Source of the DNA: Natronoarchaeum rubrum
Lineage (GTDB): Archaea > Halobacteriota > Halobacteria > Halobacteriales > Natronoarchaeaceae
Reading direction: 5' to 3'
DNA length: 64,000 nucleotides
NCBI RefSeq assembly: GCF_024494695.1
Contig: NZ_JANHDP010000002.1
Location: 1-64,000, forward strand
In this document: positions 1-13,547 of the stretch, in pieces
How positions within the stretch are numbered: position 1 is the first letter of the stretch
Layout of the letters: the number at the start of each line of letters is the position of its first letter
Translations under genes and position numbers: made by a program
The notes under the pieces: model-generated
Database searches by the model: none
The model's input: only the letters and a program-made list of their open reading frames with translations
What the model was told of the DNA's origin: nothing

Positions 1-201
1 GGTGTCGTCTTCGATGAATGAGTCCAGTGGACGTCTGGATCGCACGTACACGCGGTCTTCATCTACCGCCCGGTGGTCTGGGGCGGTATCGACCCTTCCC
101 ATCCGCGCTCGCACGGGATGGTGCATCAATTTGTTCGGATTCATTCGTCCGGGCCTATCCCACTTAAGGGAAACGATCCGAGACAATGAACCCGCGAACA
201 G
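1..201. other. rRNA internal spacer, tRNA-like gene to 23S
   Basis: On the minus strand this lies after the spacer tRNA-like gene and should lead into 23S rRNA. I do not see the conserved 5' end of haloarchaeal 23S rRNA here, so that gene starts outside the window. No protein gene is credible in this stretch. Confidence 0.6.
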
Positions 202-273
202 AGACCCACCTGGGATCCGAACCCAGGGCACCCTCCATCTAAAGGAGGTGCTCTACCACTGAGCTATGGGTCT
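202..273 (-). tRNA. tRNA-like gene in 16S-23S spacer; Ala-type body, UAG anticodon
   Basis: The position is that of the tRNA-Ala(UGC) found in most haloarchaeal rRNA spacers, and the D arm (GCTC/GAGC), anticodon stem (CCTCC/GGAGG) and T arm (CTGGG, loop TTCGGAT, CCCAG) match that tRNA closely. The anticodon loop, however, reads TTTAGAT, which gives UAG, a Leu anticodon, instead of UGC. A type-I body with a 5-nt variable loop is wrong for tRNA-Leu. The acceptor strands AGACCCA and TGGGTCT pair fully but leave one extra G after the T stem; the alternative pairing (203-272) leaves only one base before the D stem. The G3:U70 alanine identity pair is absent. This is either a degenerate tRNA-Ala kept for pre-rRNA processing, or a non-standard tRNA. 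Confidence 0.6.
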
Positions 274-343
274 ACCCTCCGTCACAGGAGGAGTGTAGCC
301 TTGATAGTTCAAAGGTGCCCAACCGAACGAGAGCGAGCGATAG

Positions 344-364
344 CCGATCACGGACCATGCATAG
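344..364 (-). other. 3' half of the 16S rRNA processing stem
   Basis: This segment is complementary to 2043-2066 on the other side of 16S: CCGATC, ACGGACC, ATGC and ATAG pair with GATCGG, GGTCCGT, GCAT and CTAT, with small bulges between blocks. Archaeal pre-16S is flanked by such a stem, cut by the bulge-helix-bulge endonuclease. The pairing is seen directly; the cut sites are inferred. Confidence 0.8.
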
Positions 365-483
365 CTGCCTGCTATGAAAGCAGGACTTAGGTGCCCGCTC
401 GAAGAACGGGACTTGGGATTCTCGTCCAGTGACGGACGAGTCCTACGAGTGGGCCAGGCGCGTCGGCCTGGTCCCGGTCTGTA

Positions 484-1953
<1,470 letters not shown>

Positions 1954-2042
1954 GTGCCTCCCTGGTGGGAGGCGGTGGGCGGGATGCTCCCCAAAGGGGA
2001 GCAACACCATAATGTGTGGTCCCCGTCAGGGACCACGATTGT

Positions 2043-2066
2043 CTATTGCATGGGTCCGTAGATCGG
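2043..2066 (-). other. 5' half of the 16S rRNA processing stem
   Basis: Partner of 344-364, in the rRNA leader about 90 nt upstream of mature 16S. Four paired blocks with single-base or two-base bulges give a stem of about 20 bp, as expected for the pre-16S helix that the splicing endonuclease recognises. Confidence 0.8.
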
Positions 2067-2223
2067 TGATCACCAAACCATCAGTCGGTTGGGTATCACC
2101 GAACTACCAAGGCTAACATCAGATCCCATCTGTACGGCGGACCACAGGGGTGGAATCCTCATCTCTTGTCTCCGCCCTCGTGTGGGCGGCGACGCGTTCA
2201 CATCAACATCGGAAGCACCACCC

Positions 2224-2232
2224 ATATAAAAG
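2224..2232 (-). promoter_or_regulatory. rRNA operon promoter (TATA box)
   Basis: On the minus strand the segment reads CTTTTATATGGG, a good haloarchaeal TATA box, about 270 bp upstream of 16S. Transcription would start near 2200 and give a leader that carries the 16S processing stem. Haloarchaeal rRNA operons often have several promoters; I see only this strong one. Confidence 0.65.
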
Positions 2233-2278
2233 GCCATTGAATTAGATGCTGTTCGGGAGTGCTACTCAAGAGTACTAA

Positions 2279-2800
2279 TCACACATGTATGATAAGTGCC
2301 ATTATATTTCTCCTCAGCAGTTCTTGTCGTAGTTCCCCCATCCCGTCGTGGATGATCTTATAGAGCCGATCCTCACCGAAACCCAACTCATTCGCTACTG
2401 CGACTCGCTCGTTCAGCGATAAGTTCTCGCAGGTGCTTGATCTGATCGCCCAGTTATCTCCTATTTTCACCGTCGAACATCTCCGGGAAAAGGTGCCGGC
2501 GATCTCTCCCCGCTTGACGATCTGCGCGAGTTCGTCGTCGTAATCGTGCAGCAGCATCCCCTCGCCGTGTGAGCGCCGCCGATCACGTCCCTCTCGTCGT
2601 CAGAGAGATGCGCAAAGTTCAGGATGTGCTTGCAGATCACGTCGTGGCTATGGAGTTCCTCCAGTAGTTCGCGGTTGCGCGTGTCTTGGTCAATGCGCTC
2701 GCGAAGGTCAGACGGGACGGCCGCAAGGATGTCAAATGGGAAGTGTTAGCGGGCGTAGTCACCAGACGACGCTGTCAAAGACAGTCTTAGTATCAGTACA
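2279..2800 (-). pseudogene. Decayed protein gene upstream of the rRNA operon
   Basis: The minus strand contains a coding-like stretch broken at several places. The 3' part (2279-2557) reads about 90 residues including HDYDDELAQIVKR and LGFGEDRLYKII. A different frame just upstream (about 2560-2745) continues the same kind of protein: HFPFDILAAVPSDLRERIDQ, then LLEELHSHDVICKHILNFAH. The two are separated by a frameshift near 2560, and an in-frame TAA precedes HFPFD. A third frame change appears near 2760. I do not recognise the family. Composition (less GC-rich, fewer acidic residues) differs from nearby core genes, which suggests a transferred gene now decaying. Confidence 0.6.
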
Positions 2801-3755
2801 TAATATCTGACAATATCACCACCAATTAGTTCGGTTCTATTCCCACGAAAAGGAAGGTACGCATCAATTCTATCCTCGGAGATTGTGCGATATAGAATCG
2901 GAGCTGTCGGATCGCGCTACGCTCGATCGGCCGTGGTCGCACGACAGCCATCTCTCACTGCTTTGCGGGCGATGGGCGGCGGAGCAGCCGTCGCGAGGAT
3001 CCCCGACGATCCCAACTGCTGATCAGAGCCACTCCCATCGCCCACCGATTCAGAAGCATGGACGACCCGAACGCGAACCGATGGTCGCTCACCGCGCGGG
3101 CGTATATTGTACACTCGGATAGCACAGCACGTCGACCACATCATCCGAGGGAACACAGCAGGCTGATCGACCCGGGTGAACTCATTCACGTTCAGCCTCG
3201 TCACCGACCCGCTCGTCGCGCTCGGTGTCGTGCCATCGCGGACCGGTCGAGCGGGCGTTCGATACTGGACAGCAGTACGGTCGATCGTGAGTGCGATGCT
3301 GGTCTCGTCTACACGAGGCGTGGGCTACCGAGCCGTCCATAGACGTGATCTGCACGTACGCCGATCCGATAGGGGGACGCCGCGTTCGCGCTCCTGATCG
3401 GGCTCATCTCCGCTGCACTGCTCGGGACGGGCTACTCGACGAGACGGCGGTACCGCGGAGTACAGTAATCAGTCCCCACGGTTTCCGGAGTAGTGCCCAG
3501 TCGGTCGAAGCGAACCTGCGGGCACCGCTCCGGCGTCGCGCTCAGGCGGCACGTGGTTGTGGCCGTAGGAAGATTTCGTATAGCACTATACGATAGATAA
3601 TTAGTCGGCACCGGTTCGCGTCGATTCGATGGACGCAGCCGAAACCGTTCGAAAAAGGAGCCGAGACGCCGCTACTCGCCGAGATAGCGTTCGAGCAATG
3701 ATCGAGAACGAGTTGTAGCAGCCGAAACGCGCACTACGGACGGACCGCGCGGGAA
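2801..3755. other. Gene-poor stretch, possible remnants only
   Basis: No intact gene is convincing. On the plus strand two short pieces look like old membrane-protein fragments in different frames: NSFTFSLVTDPLVALGVV near 3177-3232 and AFALLIGLISAALLGTGYST near 3385-3445. They may come from one inactivated gene, but the link is weak. Confidence 0.3.
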
Positions 3756-4850
3756 TCAGGCTTCGTCGTCGTCCGCCTCGCCGCGGCGTCGCGCCGCGAG
3801 CGCACCGCCGGCTGCACCGAGAAGGCCGACGCCGATGCCGAATCCGGGGAGGCCGCTGTCCTCGTCGGAACTGCTCCCGTCGTCGGAACCGCTGTCGTCC
3901 GAACTCCCGCCGTCGGAGCTATCACCGTCGGAGCCGCCATCGTCGGAACTCCCATCATCGGAGCTTCCGTCGTCCGAGCTCCCATCGTCTGAGCTGCCAT
4001 CGTCGGAACTCCCGTCATCGGAGCTCCCATCGTCGGAACTTCCGTCATCGGAGCTTCCGTCGTCCGAACTACCTCCGTCAGAACTACCGCCGCCCGAACT
4101 ATCGCCGCTGACCGAGAGGTACGGAATCGTCGCCACGGAGTCGCTGGAGTACGCGAGCGCGTCGCTCTGGCTCGTCCCGTCGGGCGTGATCAGATCGATC
4201 ACGTTTGACGCGTTCTCGTTCTCCTCGCCGCCGAACTTGTGCTGGGAGGCTTCCGATTCGACCGTCCGAACCTGGCCGGGGCCGAAGCCGTCGAAACCGA
4301 GCATGAGCGGTGCGACGTGCATCGACTCGATGTCGCCGATCGTGTCTTGAGACACCGAGAACACGATCGTCGAATCACCCTCGACGCTGGGTGTGCCGGT
4401 CGCGAGTTCGCTGCCCTCGGCGTCCTGCACGCGGACGCCGTTCTGGCCGTCGACGAGAATCCGGATCTGGTAGTTCGCCGCGAGGTTCGCGTTCACGCCC
4501 TCGCGCGCCGCGCTGGCGCCGCTGCTCGCGCTGGGATCCCGCAGGTACACCTGAATGTGCTGGTGCGAAAAGCCGTTCTCCAGGGGGAAGTTGTTCGAAA
4601 TCGTCCCGTCGACCGTCAGCTTGAACTGGTAGTTGCCGTCCGCAGAGTGGATGCTGAACGACGAGATGTCCCAGGTCGCGTCCGAGTAGTTGTCGCCGGT
4701 CGGGCGCGTGTAGCTTCCGGGACCGTTCGCGTCGCCCGTGGCGTCGTCCCACGAAGCGATCGCGTCCGACTGCGCGGACGCGGTCGAGACGCCGGTGACC
4801 GCGAGTGCGCTCGCCGCTGCCAGGCCGCTGAGGTACTGTCTTCGATCCAT
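3756..4850 (-). CDS. Secreted glucodextranase-C-like protein with PGF-CTERM anchor
   Basis: A 364-residue surface protein. The start at 4850 gives an N-terminal Tat-like signal (MDRRQYLSGLAAASALAVTG) ending in ASA. Residues about 30-245 resemble the glucodextranase C-terminal (DOMON-like) domain, with the signature DATGDANGPGSYTRPTGDN; this domain accompanies archaeal amylolytic enzymes and probably binds carbohydrate. A linker of repeated Gly-Ser-Ser-Asp-Asp units follows, then a C-terminal PGF motif (LPGFGIGVG), a hydrophobic helix and an RRR cluster: a PGF-CTERM signal for archaeosortase processing and lipid anchoring. It lies 102 nt downstream of the alpha-amylase gene on the same strand, so the pair probably works together on extracellular starch or glycogen. 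The catalytic link is inferred. Confidence 0.85.
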   Translation of the reverse strand: MDRRQYLSGLAAASALAVTGVSTASAQSDAIASWDDATGDANGPGSYTRPTGDNYSDATWDISSFSIHSADGNYQFKLTVDGTISNNFPLENGFSHQHIQVYLRDPSASSGASAAREGVNANLAANYQIRILVDGQNGVRVQDAEGSELATGTPSVEGDSTIVFSVSQDTIGDIESMHVAPLMLGFDGFGPGQVRTVESEASQHKFGGEENENASNVIDLITPDGTSQSDALAYSSDSVATIPYLSVSGDSSGGGSSDGGSSDDGSSDDGSSDDGSSDDGSSDDGSSDDGSSDDGSSDDGSSDDGGSDGDSSDGGSSDDSGSDDGSSSDEDSGLPGFGIGVGLLGAAGGALAARRRGEADDDEA

Positions 4851-4952
4851 GATACCACACTTCGAATATGTCCATAAAAACATTATGAATTATTTCGACA
4901 TACTTGTCAGTATTTTGTCTTATGGTAGCGAGTGTGAAAAAATCCGGGCGCC

Positions 4953-7061
4953 TTACTCCGAGTCGCTCGCGTCGGCGTCGTCACCGGTGACCGCAGCGAG
5001 CCCGTCTTCGGCGTCGAAGTCCCGTGCAGTACGGTCCGCGGGCGTCGGGCCGGCGCCGGGGGTCGGCTCGTCGGCCTCGACGACGACCACGCGATCGACC
5101 TCGAACTCCAGCGAACCGTCGTGGGTCGTCGGTGAGAGCGACTCGCCGGTGCGCAGGTCGGTCGTCTCGACGTAGTCGCCGACGCGAACCGAGCGGGGAC
5201 CGTCCGCGAAGTTGAGCAGGACGACCGCGCGCTGGTCGTCGGCGACCCGCGAGAACGCGAGCACGTGATCGGAGTCGGAGTGGTAGGGGATGCGTTCGAT
5301 TCCGGCGTCGCTGCCCAGCGCGGGGATCGACTTGCGGGCGTCGACGAGCGAGCGGTAGAACTCGTTGAGCTCCTCGTCGAACTCGCCCCAGTTCATCGCG
5401 TCGCGGTACCCCTCGAGGCCGGTCTCCTGTCCGTAGTACAGCATCGGATTTCCGGGGAGCGTGAACGTCGCGGCGCCGGCGGCCATCTGGGCTTCGCGGC
5501 CGTACTCGGCGAGGAAGCGATCGAGGTCGTGGTTCTCGACGTACTGGAGGAACGGCCGGTAGGCGGGGACGCCGACGTTCGCCCGGCGCTCGACGGCGTC
5601 GAGGACGGCCTCGGCGTCGCCGTCGGCGGCCATCCCGAGCGCCTCGTGGAGCCGGTCGTCGTGGTGGATGTGGAACTCGCCCTCCGAGAAGTCGGCGAAG
5701 TACGGCACCGACTCGTCGAGCAGGAGGAATTCGTCGTCATCGGCCGTGGTGCGGTCGTACACCTCCTTCCAGAAGGAGTGCTGGACGCCCCAAGCGACGT
5801 CACAGCGGAACCCGTCGATCTTGTCCGCCCAGAAGTCGACGATCGAGAGCACGAACTCCCGGACCTCGGGGTTCTCGTAGTTCAGGTTCGGGATCGTGCT
5901 CCAGTTGAAGTACGTGTCCGGTTCGAGGTCGTCCTCGTCCTCCCAGCGGTACCAGTCCCTGTAGCGCTCGTGGTCCTCGTGGTCGGGATCCGAGGCGGCC
6001 TGGAAGTGCGGGTGGAGGATCGACGTGTGGTTGACCACCAGGTCGAACACGACCTTGATGCCGTGGTCGTGACAGACGTCGACGAACGCCTCGAACTCCT
6101 CCATCGTCCCGAGCGCGGGGTCGACCGAGAAGTAATCCAGCGCGTCGTAGCCGTGGGGGCCGCCGCGTTCGGCGTCGGTGCCGAAGCTGCTCTCGGCCTC
6201 GACGAAGGGGGTCATCCAGAGCGCGTCGACGCCGAGCTCGGCGAGGTAGGGGACGCGCTCTGCCATCGTCTCGAACGTCGGGTCGTCCTGGTCGGGGAAC
6301 CGGCGGGTGAAGATCTCGTAGAAGACGGCGTCGTCGAGCCACTCCGGCGGGTCGTGGGGGCGTTCGATCGACACCGAGTCCCCCTCGGGGACGAGCCGGA
6401 TCGCGTCGGCGACGCTGTACCGGCGTCCGGCGGCGACGGCGTAGATCCGCACCGGTTCGTCGATCTCCGAGGCGACGATCGGACCGCCGGCGTCGACCAG
6501 CGCGTCTTTGTCACGGTCGTCGACGTACAGCTCCACGTCGACGTCGGGGTCGATCGAGTCGTCGGCCGGCGGCGTCGTCGCGGCGGCGGTCAGCACCACG
6601 CGATCGCCGATCGTCTCGGCGTCGATCTCCACGCGGGGGCGCGGGTCGTCCGGGTTCTCCGGGTCGTCCGGGTTCTCCTCGGGGAACGCGCGGACGGTCA
6701 GCTCGTGGCGGCCGTCGGGAGCCACCAGTTCGAGCGTGTACTCGCCCGGGACGTCGGGGTCGAACGAGACGACGGGGTCGGCCCCGACGGTGGCGTCGCT
6801 GCCCTCGGGTGACTCGGCGACCGACCACGAGTACTCGGCGTCCGGATCGGGGTTGCGCGGCGCCAGCGCGTCCCGGTCCGTCTGGTCGTTGCCGTTGGGA
6901 TCCTCGATCGTCTCGCTGACCGCCACGAACCGCGGCGGCCCCGGGTGCGAGGAGCCGTCGCCGCTCTCGGAGTCGTCGGTCGCCGACCGTTTCGCGCCGC
7001 CGTCGGCGAGCGGCGCGTCGACCAGCGATCCGAGAGTGGCGATATGCGTGCTACGTCTCAT
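4953..7061 (-). CDS. GH13 alpha-amylase family glycosidase
   Basis: A 702-residue alpha-glucan hydrolase. The N-terminal part (about 50-140) is an Ig/PKD-like beta domain containing FDPDVPGEYTLELVAPDG. The catalytic TIM barrel follows from about residue 240. Four GH13 motifs are present: DLVVNH (about 338), GFRCDVAW with the nucleophile Asp (about 415), the acid/base Glu in LLLDES (about 445) and YVENHD (about 510). A small C-terminal beta domain and an acidic tail end the protein. The start at 7061 (MRRSTHIATL) is preceded by GAGGAC; no clear signal peptide is seen, so the location is uncertain, although haloarchaeal relatives are often exported. It is followed by the carbohydrate-binding surface protein at 3756-4850. 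Confidence 0.93.
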   Translation of the reverse strand: MRRSTHIATLGSLVDAPLADGGAKRSATDDSESGDGSSHPGPPRFVAVSETIEDPNGNDQTDRDALAPRNPDPDAEYSWSVAESPEGSDATVGADPVVSFDPDVPGEYTLELVAPDGRHELTVRAFPEENPDDPENPDDPRPRVEIDAETIGDRVVLTAAATTPPADDSIDPDVDVELYVDDRDKDALVDAGGPIVASEIDEPVRIYAVAAGRRYSVADAIRLVPEGDSVSIERPHDPPEWLDDAVFYEIFTRRFPDQDDPTFETMAERVPYLAELGVDALWMTPFVEAESSFGTDAERGGPHGYDALDYFSVDPALGTMEEFEAFVDVCHDHGIKVVFDLVVNHTSILHPHFQAASDPDHEDHERYRDWYRWEDEDDLEPDTYFNWSTIPNLNYENPEVREFVLSIVDFWADKIDGFRCDVAWGVQHSFWKEVYDRTTADDDEFLLLDESVPYFADFSEGEFHIHHDDRLHEALGMAADGDAEAVLDAVERRANVGVPAYRPFLQYVENHDLDRFLAEYGREAQMAAGAATFTLPGNPMLYYGQETGLEGYRDAMNWGEFDEELNEFYRSLVDARKSIPALGSDAGIERIPYHSDSDHVLAFSRVADDQRAVVLLNFADGPRSVRVGDYVETTDLRTGESLSPTTHDGSLEFEVDRVVVVEADEPTPGAGPTPADRTARDFDAEDGLAAVTGDDADASDSE

Positions 7062-7296
7062 GTCCTCATACCACCTGTCATAGCATAAAACATTCACGAA
7101 GTATTATTTCATCACTCGTTTTCGTGACCGAACTGTGCCCTGTAGGGGGACGCACCGCGAGAGTAAAAATGCGGTGGCCGGGCCGAACGGGCCCGAGGAG
7201 AGGGCGAGCGGCGTCGAACGGCTTCGCCGCGGGGGCTCCGTATGGAGCCGTCGGACGACCGGGACGACTACGGGGCCGCGGCGCGAACGCGAACGT

Positions 7297-7608
7297 ATGA
7301 CCGACGATGCGGCGGGCGACGGCGGCGAGGACGAAGCGGCGAGCGGCGACGGAACGGTACAGTGCTGGCTCGTCGAGCGATCGTTCGACCAGCGCAACCT
7401 CGTCACGCTCGTGTACGCGACGCCCGGCGGCGAGCGCTACCAGCAGCGCGAGCTATCGGGCAACGCCCTCTCCCAGATCGACGTGACCGCGGCGCGGGAG
7501 ATCCCCGCCGACGAACTGGAGGACGTGCGCGACGCCGACACCCGGGCGCGCTACGCTGACGAGGTCGCGTCCGTGCGCGAGCAGTACGACCCGGACGAGG
7601 AGCTCTGA
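7297..7608 (+). CDS. Small acidic haloarchaeal protein of unknown function
   Basis: A 103-residue soluble acidic protein beginning MTDDAAGDGGEDEA. The core (residues about 22-90) reads like a conserved haloarchaeal family: CWLVERSFDQRNLVTLVYAT, then GERYQQRELSGNALS. I do not recognise a named domain. The start is chosen at 7297 because the reading frame upstream is GC-rich spacer without protein-like character. The next gene, 82 bp downstream on the same strand, is an ABC transporter ATPase; nothing indicates a shared function. Confidence 0.8.
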   Translation: MTDDAAGDGGEDEAASGDGTVQCWLVERSFDQRNLVTLVYATPGGERYQQRELSGNALSQIDVTAAREIPADELEDVRDADTRARYADEVASVREQYDPDEEL

Positions 7609-7689
7609 GCCGGCGAGCTGCGGACAATTGGGGGTTCGGAACGTCGACTCATCACAGCACATAAGCGGCGGTGCGCTGAACCGTCCGAC

Positions 7690-8598
7690 ATGGCAGCCAT
7701 CGAACTGGACGGCGTGACGAAGCGCTACGGCGGCGTCACGGCGCTGTCGGATCTCGACCTCGCCGTCGAGGCGGGCGAGATCTACGGCTTCCTCGGCCCG
7801 AACGGCGCCGGGAAGTCGACGACGATCAACGTGTTGCTCGACTTCGCGCGGCCGACCGCGGGCGCCGCTCGGGTGTTCGGGCTCGACTGCCAGGCCGAGT
7901 CGGTGGCCGTCCGCGAGCGCGTCGGCGTGCTGCCCGACGGCTTCAGCCCGTGGGATCGGCTCACGGGACGCCAGCACGTCGAGTTCGCCTGCGAGTCCCG
8001 CGAGGTCGACGCCGATCCCGAGGCGATTTTAGAACGGGTCGGCATCGCGGACGCCGCCGACCGGAAGGCCGGCGACTACTCGAAAGGGATGACCCAGCGC
8101 CTCGCGCTCGGGATGGCGCTGGTCGGCGATCCCGATCTTCTCATTCTGGACGAGCCGACGACCGGGCTCGACCCCAACGGCGCCCGGGCGATGCGCGAAC
8201 TGATCCTCGAAGAGCGCGACCGCGGCGCGACGGTGTTTTTCTCCAGTCACATCCTCGATCAGGTCGAGGGGGTCTGCGACCGCGTCGGCATTTTGCGCGG
8301 CGGCGAGCTCGTCGCCGAGGACAGCGTCGAGGGGCTGCGCGAGGCCGCCGGATCGGGCGCTCGCCTGCGGGTGTCGGTCGACCGCGCGGACCCGGCGGCG
8401 GTCGACGCCGTCCGCGAGTTGGACGGCGTGACGGGCGCCGAGATCCGCGGCGACGAGATCGTCGTCCGCTGCGCCGACGGAACGAAGTCGGCGGTGGTGT
8501 CGACGCTCGAAGACGAGGGCGTCGCAGTATCGGACTTCTCGACCGAGGAAGCGTCGCTGGAGGAGCTATTCAGAGCGTACACGGAGGGATCGGCGTGA
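7690..8598 (+). CDS. ABC transporter ATP-binding protein (ABC-2 export type)
   Basis: A 302-residue ATPase that powers the permease encoded next to it. Walker A is GPNGAGKST (residues 36-44), the signature is the variant YSKGMTQRL, Walker B is LLILDEPTTGLDP, and the switch His is in SSHILDQVE. A C-terminal extension of about 90 residues is typical for single-domain ABC-2 exporters of the CcmA/NosF kind. The stop codon overlaps the GTG start of the permease gene (GTGA), so translation is coupled. The substrate cannot be deduced. Confidence 0.93.
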   Translation: MAAIELDGVTKRYGGVTALSDLDLAVEAGEIYGFLGPNGAGKSTTINVLLDFARPTAGAARVFGLDCQAESVAVRERVGVLPDGFSPWDRLTGRQHVEFACESREVDADPEAILERVGIADAADRKAGDYSKGMTQRLALGMALVGDPDLLILDEPTTGLDPNGARAMRELILEERDRGATVFFSSHILDQVEGVCDRVGILRGGELVAEDSVEGLREAAGSGARLRVSVDRADPAAVDAVRELDGVTGAEIRGDEIVVRCADGTKSAVVSTLEDEGVAVSDFSTEEASLEELFRAYTEGSA

Positions 8599-9437
8599 GC
8601 TGGAACGTCGTCGCCCGGAAAGAGGTCAAGGACGCGGCGCGCTCGCGCGTGCTGCACGCGCTGACCGGCGCGATGGTGCTGATCGCGCTGGCGCTGATGG
8701 GCGTCTACGTCGCTGCACCGCGGCTGTTCGGCACCCCGGCGGCCAACCTGACGTTCCAGAACTTCGTCGCCTCACTCGGCCCGGCGTCGGCGTTCGTGCC
8801 GATCCTCGGCGCGATGCTGGGCTACAAGGCGATCGTCGGCGAGCGCCAGAGCGGGAGCCTCGCGCTGTTGCTCTCCCAGCCCCACAGCCGGGACGACGTC
8901 GTGATCGGGAAGTTCGTCGGGCGCGCGGTCGTGCTGGCGATCCCGATCGGGCTGGCGTTCGCGGCGGGCTTCGGCGTCGTCGCGGTCGCGTTCGACGCCT
9001 ACTCGATCGTCGGCTACGTCGGCTTCCTCGGGGCGCTGCTACTGGTCGGTGTCGCCTACGTTGCCGTCGCGATCGCGATCTCGGCGTCGACCGGGTCGAC
9101 GACGAAAGCCGCCGCCGGGGTGCTGGCGTACTACATGGTGTTCAAGTGGCTCTGGGGCGCGGTCGTGCTCGCGACCAACGCCGTCAGGGCGCGCCTCGCG
9201 ACCGGCGAGTGGGTCGTCCAGATCGGCGGGTTCCCCGAGTGGGTGTCGGTCATGTTCATGCTCAGCCCGCACAACGCCTACCAGATCGTGCTCCGGGACG
9301 TCGTGCTGACGGAGTACCCGCCGGTCTGGTACGCCGAACCGTACATGACCGCCTGGACCGGCGCGGTCGTGCTGGCGCTGTGGACCGTCGCGCCACTGAC
9401 GTTCGGGCTCTGGCGATTCGACGCCGTCGACCTGTGA
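8595..9437 (+). CDS. ABC-2 type transporter permease
   Basis: A 280-residue membrane protein starting with GTG inside the stop region of the ATPase gene. The opening SWNVVARKEVKDAARSR is the usual cytoplasmic segment of NosY-like permeases. Six hydrophobic segments follow, including VLHALTGAMVLIALALMGVY and a large extracytoplasmic loop before LRDVVLTEYPPVWY. The domain layout fits halobacterial ABC-2 exporters of the NosY type; the exported substrate is not known. Confidence 0.92.
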   Translation: MSWNVVARKEVKDAARSRVLHALTGAMVLIALALMGVYVAAPRLFGTPAANLTFQNFVASLGPASAFVPILGAMLGYKAIVGERQSGSLALLLSQPHSRDDVVIGKFVGRAVVLAIPIGLAFAAGFGVVAVAFDAYSIVGYVGFLGALLLVGVAYVAVAIAISASTGSTTKAAAGVLAYYMVFKWLWGAVVLATNAVRARLATGEWVVQIGGFPEWVSVMFMLSPHNAYQIVLRDVVLTEYPPVWYAEPYMTAWTGAVVLALWTVAPLTFGLWRFDAVDL

Positions 9438-9563
9438 GCGTCGGCGTCGCCGCCGCGTGATGCCGACGCCGAGCCGAGGGAGATGTCGACACCGGAGCCA
9501 AAGCGAACGCCGACGCCGGGCCCGAGCCGAAGCCGCTTTTCGTTCAGAACGCTTAGAGTTCCT

Positions 9564-10253
9564 ATGGTCGTCCCGCTGGAGATGGGGTGGCGCCACCTTC
9601 TGTTCGAGAACTGGCCGGTCGATCCGGACGTGATGGACGCACACCTCCCCGAAGGGCTCGCGCCTGACACCCACGACGGGTCGGCGTGGCTCTCGGTCGT
9701 GCCGTTCACCAACGTCGCCGTGCGACCGAAAGGCGTACCCGAGTCGCTCGGGATCCGACTGCCCGAACTCAACCTCAGAACGTACGTGACCCGCGACGGC
9801 GTCCCCAGCGTCTACTTCTTCAGCCTCGACGCGCAGGGCGTCGCGAGCGTCCTCGGCGCCCGGATCTTCCACCATCTGCCGTACTTCTACGCCCGGATCT
9901 CGCTAGAAGTGACCGACGGCCGGGTTCGCTTTCGCAGCCGTCGTCGCCATCCGGGCGCCCGTCCCGTCCACTACGAGGGGACGTACTGGCCGACCGGCGA
10001 GCCGTTCGCGGCGCCCGACGACGACTTCGGGGAGTTTCTCGTCGAGCGCTACCGGTTCTACACCGAAGCTCAGGACGGGTCGATCCGCTACACGGACGTC
10101 GCGCACGACCCCTGGACGCTGTACCCCGCCGACGCCGACATCGAGACGAACACGCTGCTGTCGGCCCACGGGTTCGCCGAGCCCGACGCCGAGCCGGTGT
10201 ACTACTACAGTCCCGGCCTCGACGTGGTCGCGTCGGGGAGCAAGCGGCTGTAG
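9564..10253 (+). CDS. DUF2071 (YqjF-like) family protein
   Basis: A 229-residue protein beginning MVVPLEMGWRHLLFENWPV. The family hallmarks are the opening W-R-LLF-W block, LPEGLAPDTHDGSAWLSVVP, and LPELNLRTYV near residue 75, followed by VYFFSLDA. These match DUF2071/YqjF, an acetoacetate-decarboxylase-like beta fold of unknown role. The start at 9564 is preferred over 9483 because the extra 27 residues upstream are Pro/Thr/Arg-rich spacer. No operon partner is evident; the convergent ligA gene ends 17 bp away. Confidence 0.9.
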   Translation: MVVPLEMGWRHLLFENWPVDPDVMDAHLPEGLAPDTHDGSAWLSVVPFTNVAVRPKGVPESLGIRLPELNLRTYVTRDGVPSVYFFSLDAQGVASVLGARIFHHLPYFYARISLEVTDGRVRFRSRRRHPGARPVHYEGTYWPTGEPFAAPDDDFGEFLVERYRFYTEAQDGSIRYTDVAHDPWTLYPADADIETNTLLSAHGFAEPDAEPVYYYSPGLDVVASGSKRL

Positions 10254-10269
10254 CCGCCCCCGAAACTCG

Positions 10270-13403
<3,134 letters not shown>

Positions 13404-13547
13404 ATCAAAGAGCGCTATATTAAACTAGTGGTAGTCGGGCACCGAGGTCCAGTCGCGCTTCGGCGTCGCTCTCGGGGCGGTCGGCATGGTGCCGCCGTTC
13501 GACGGCGGCGTCGCTATCGGATCGAGAAACGAGAAAACGGCAGGCAG

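Noticed and set aside
5265..6812. 515-residue open frame on the plus strand opposite the amylase gene
   Set aside because: It is the Val/Arg/Asp-rich mirror frame that high-GC coding DNA always gives; the GH13 motifs are on the minus strand.
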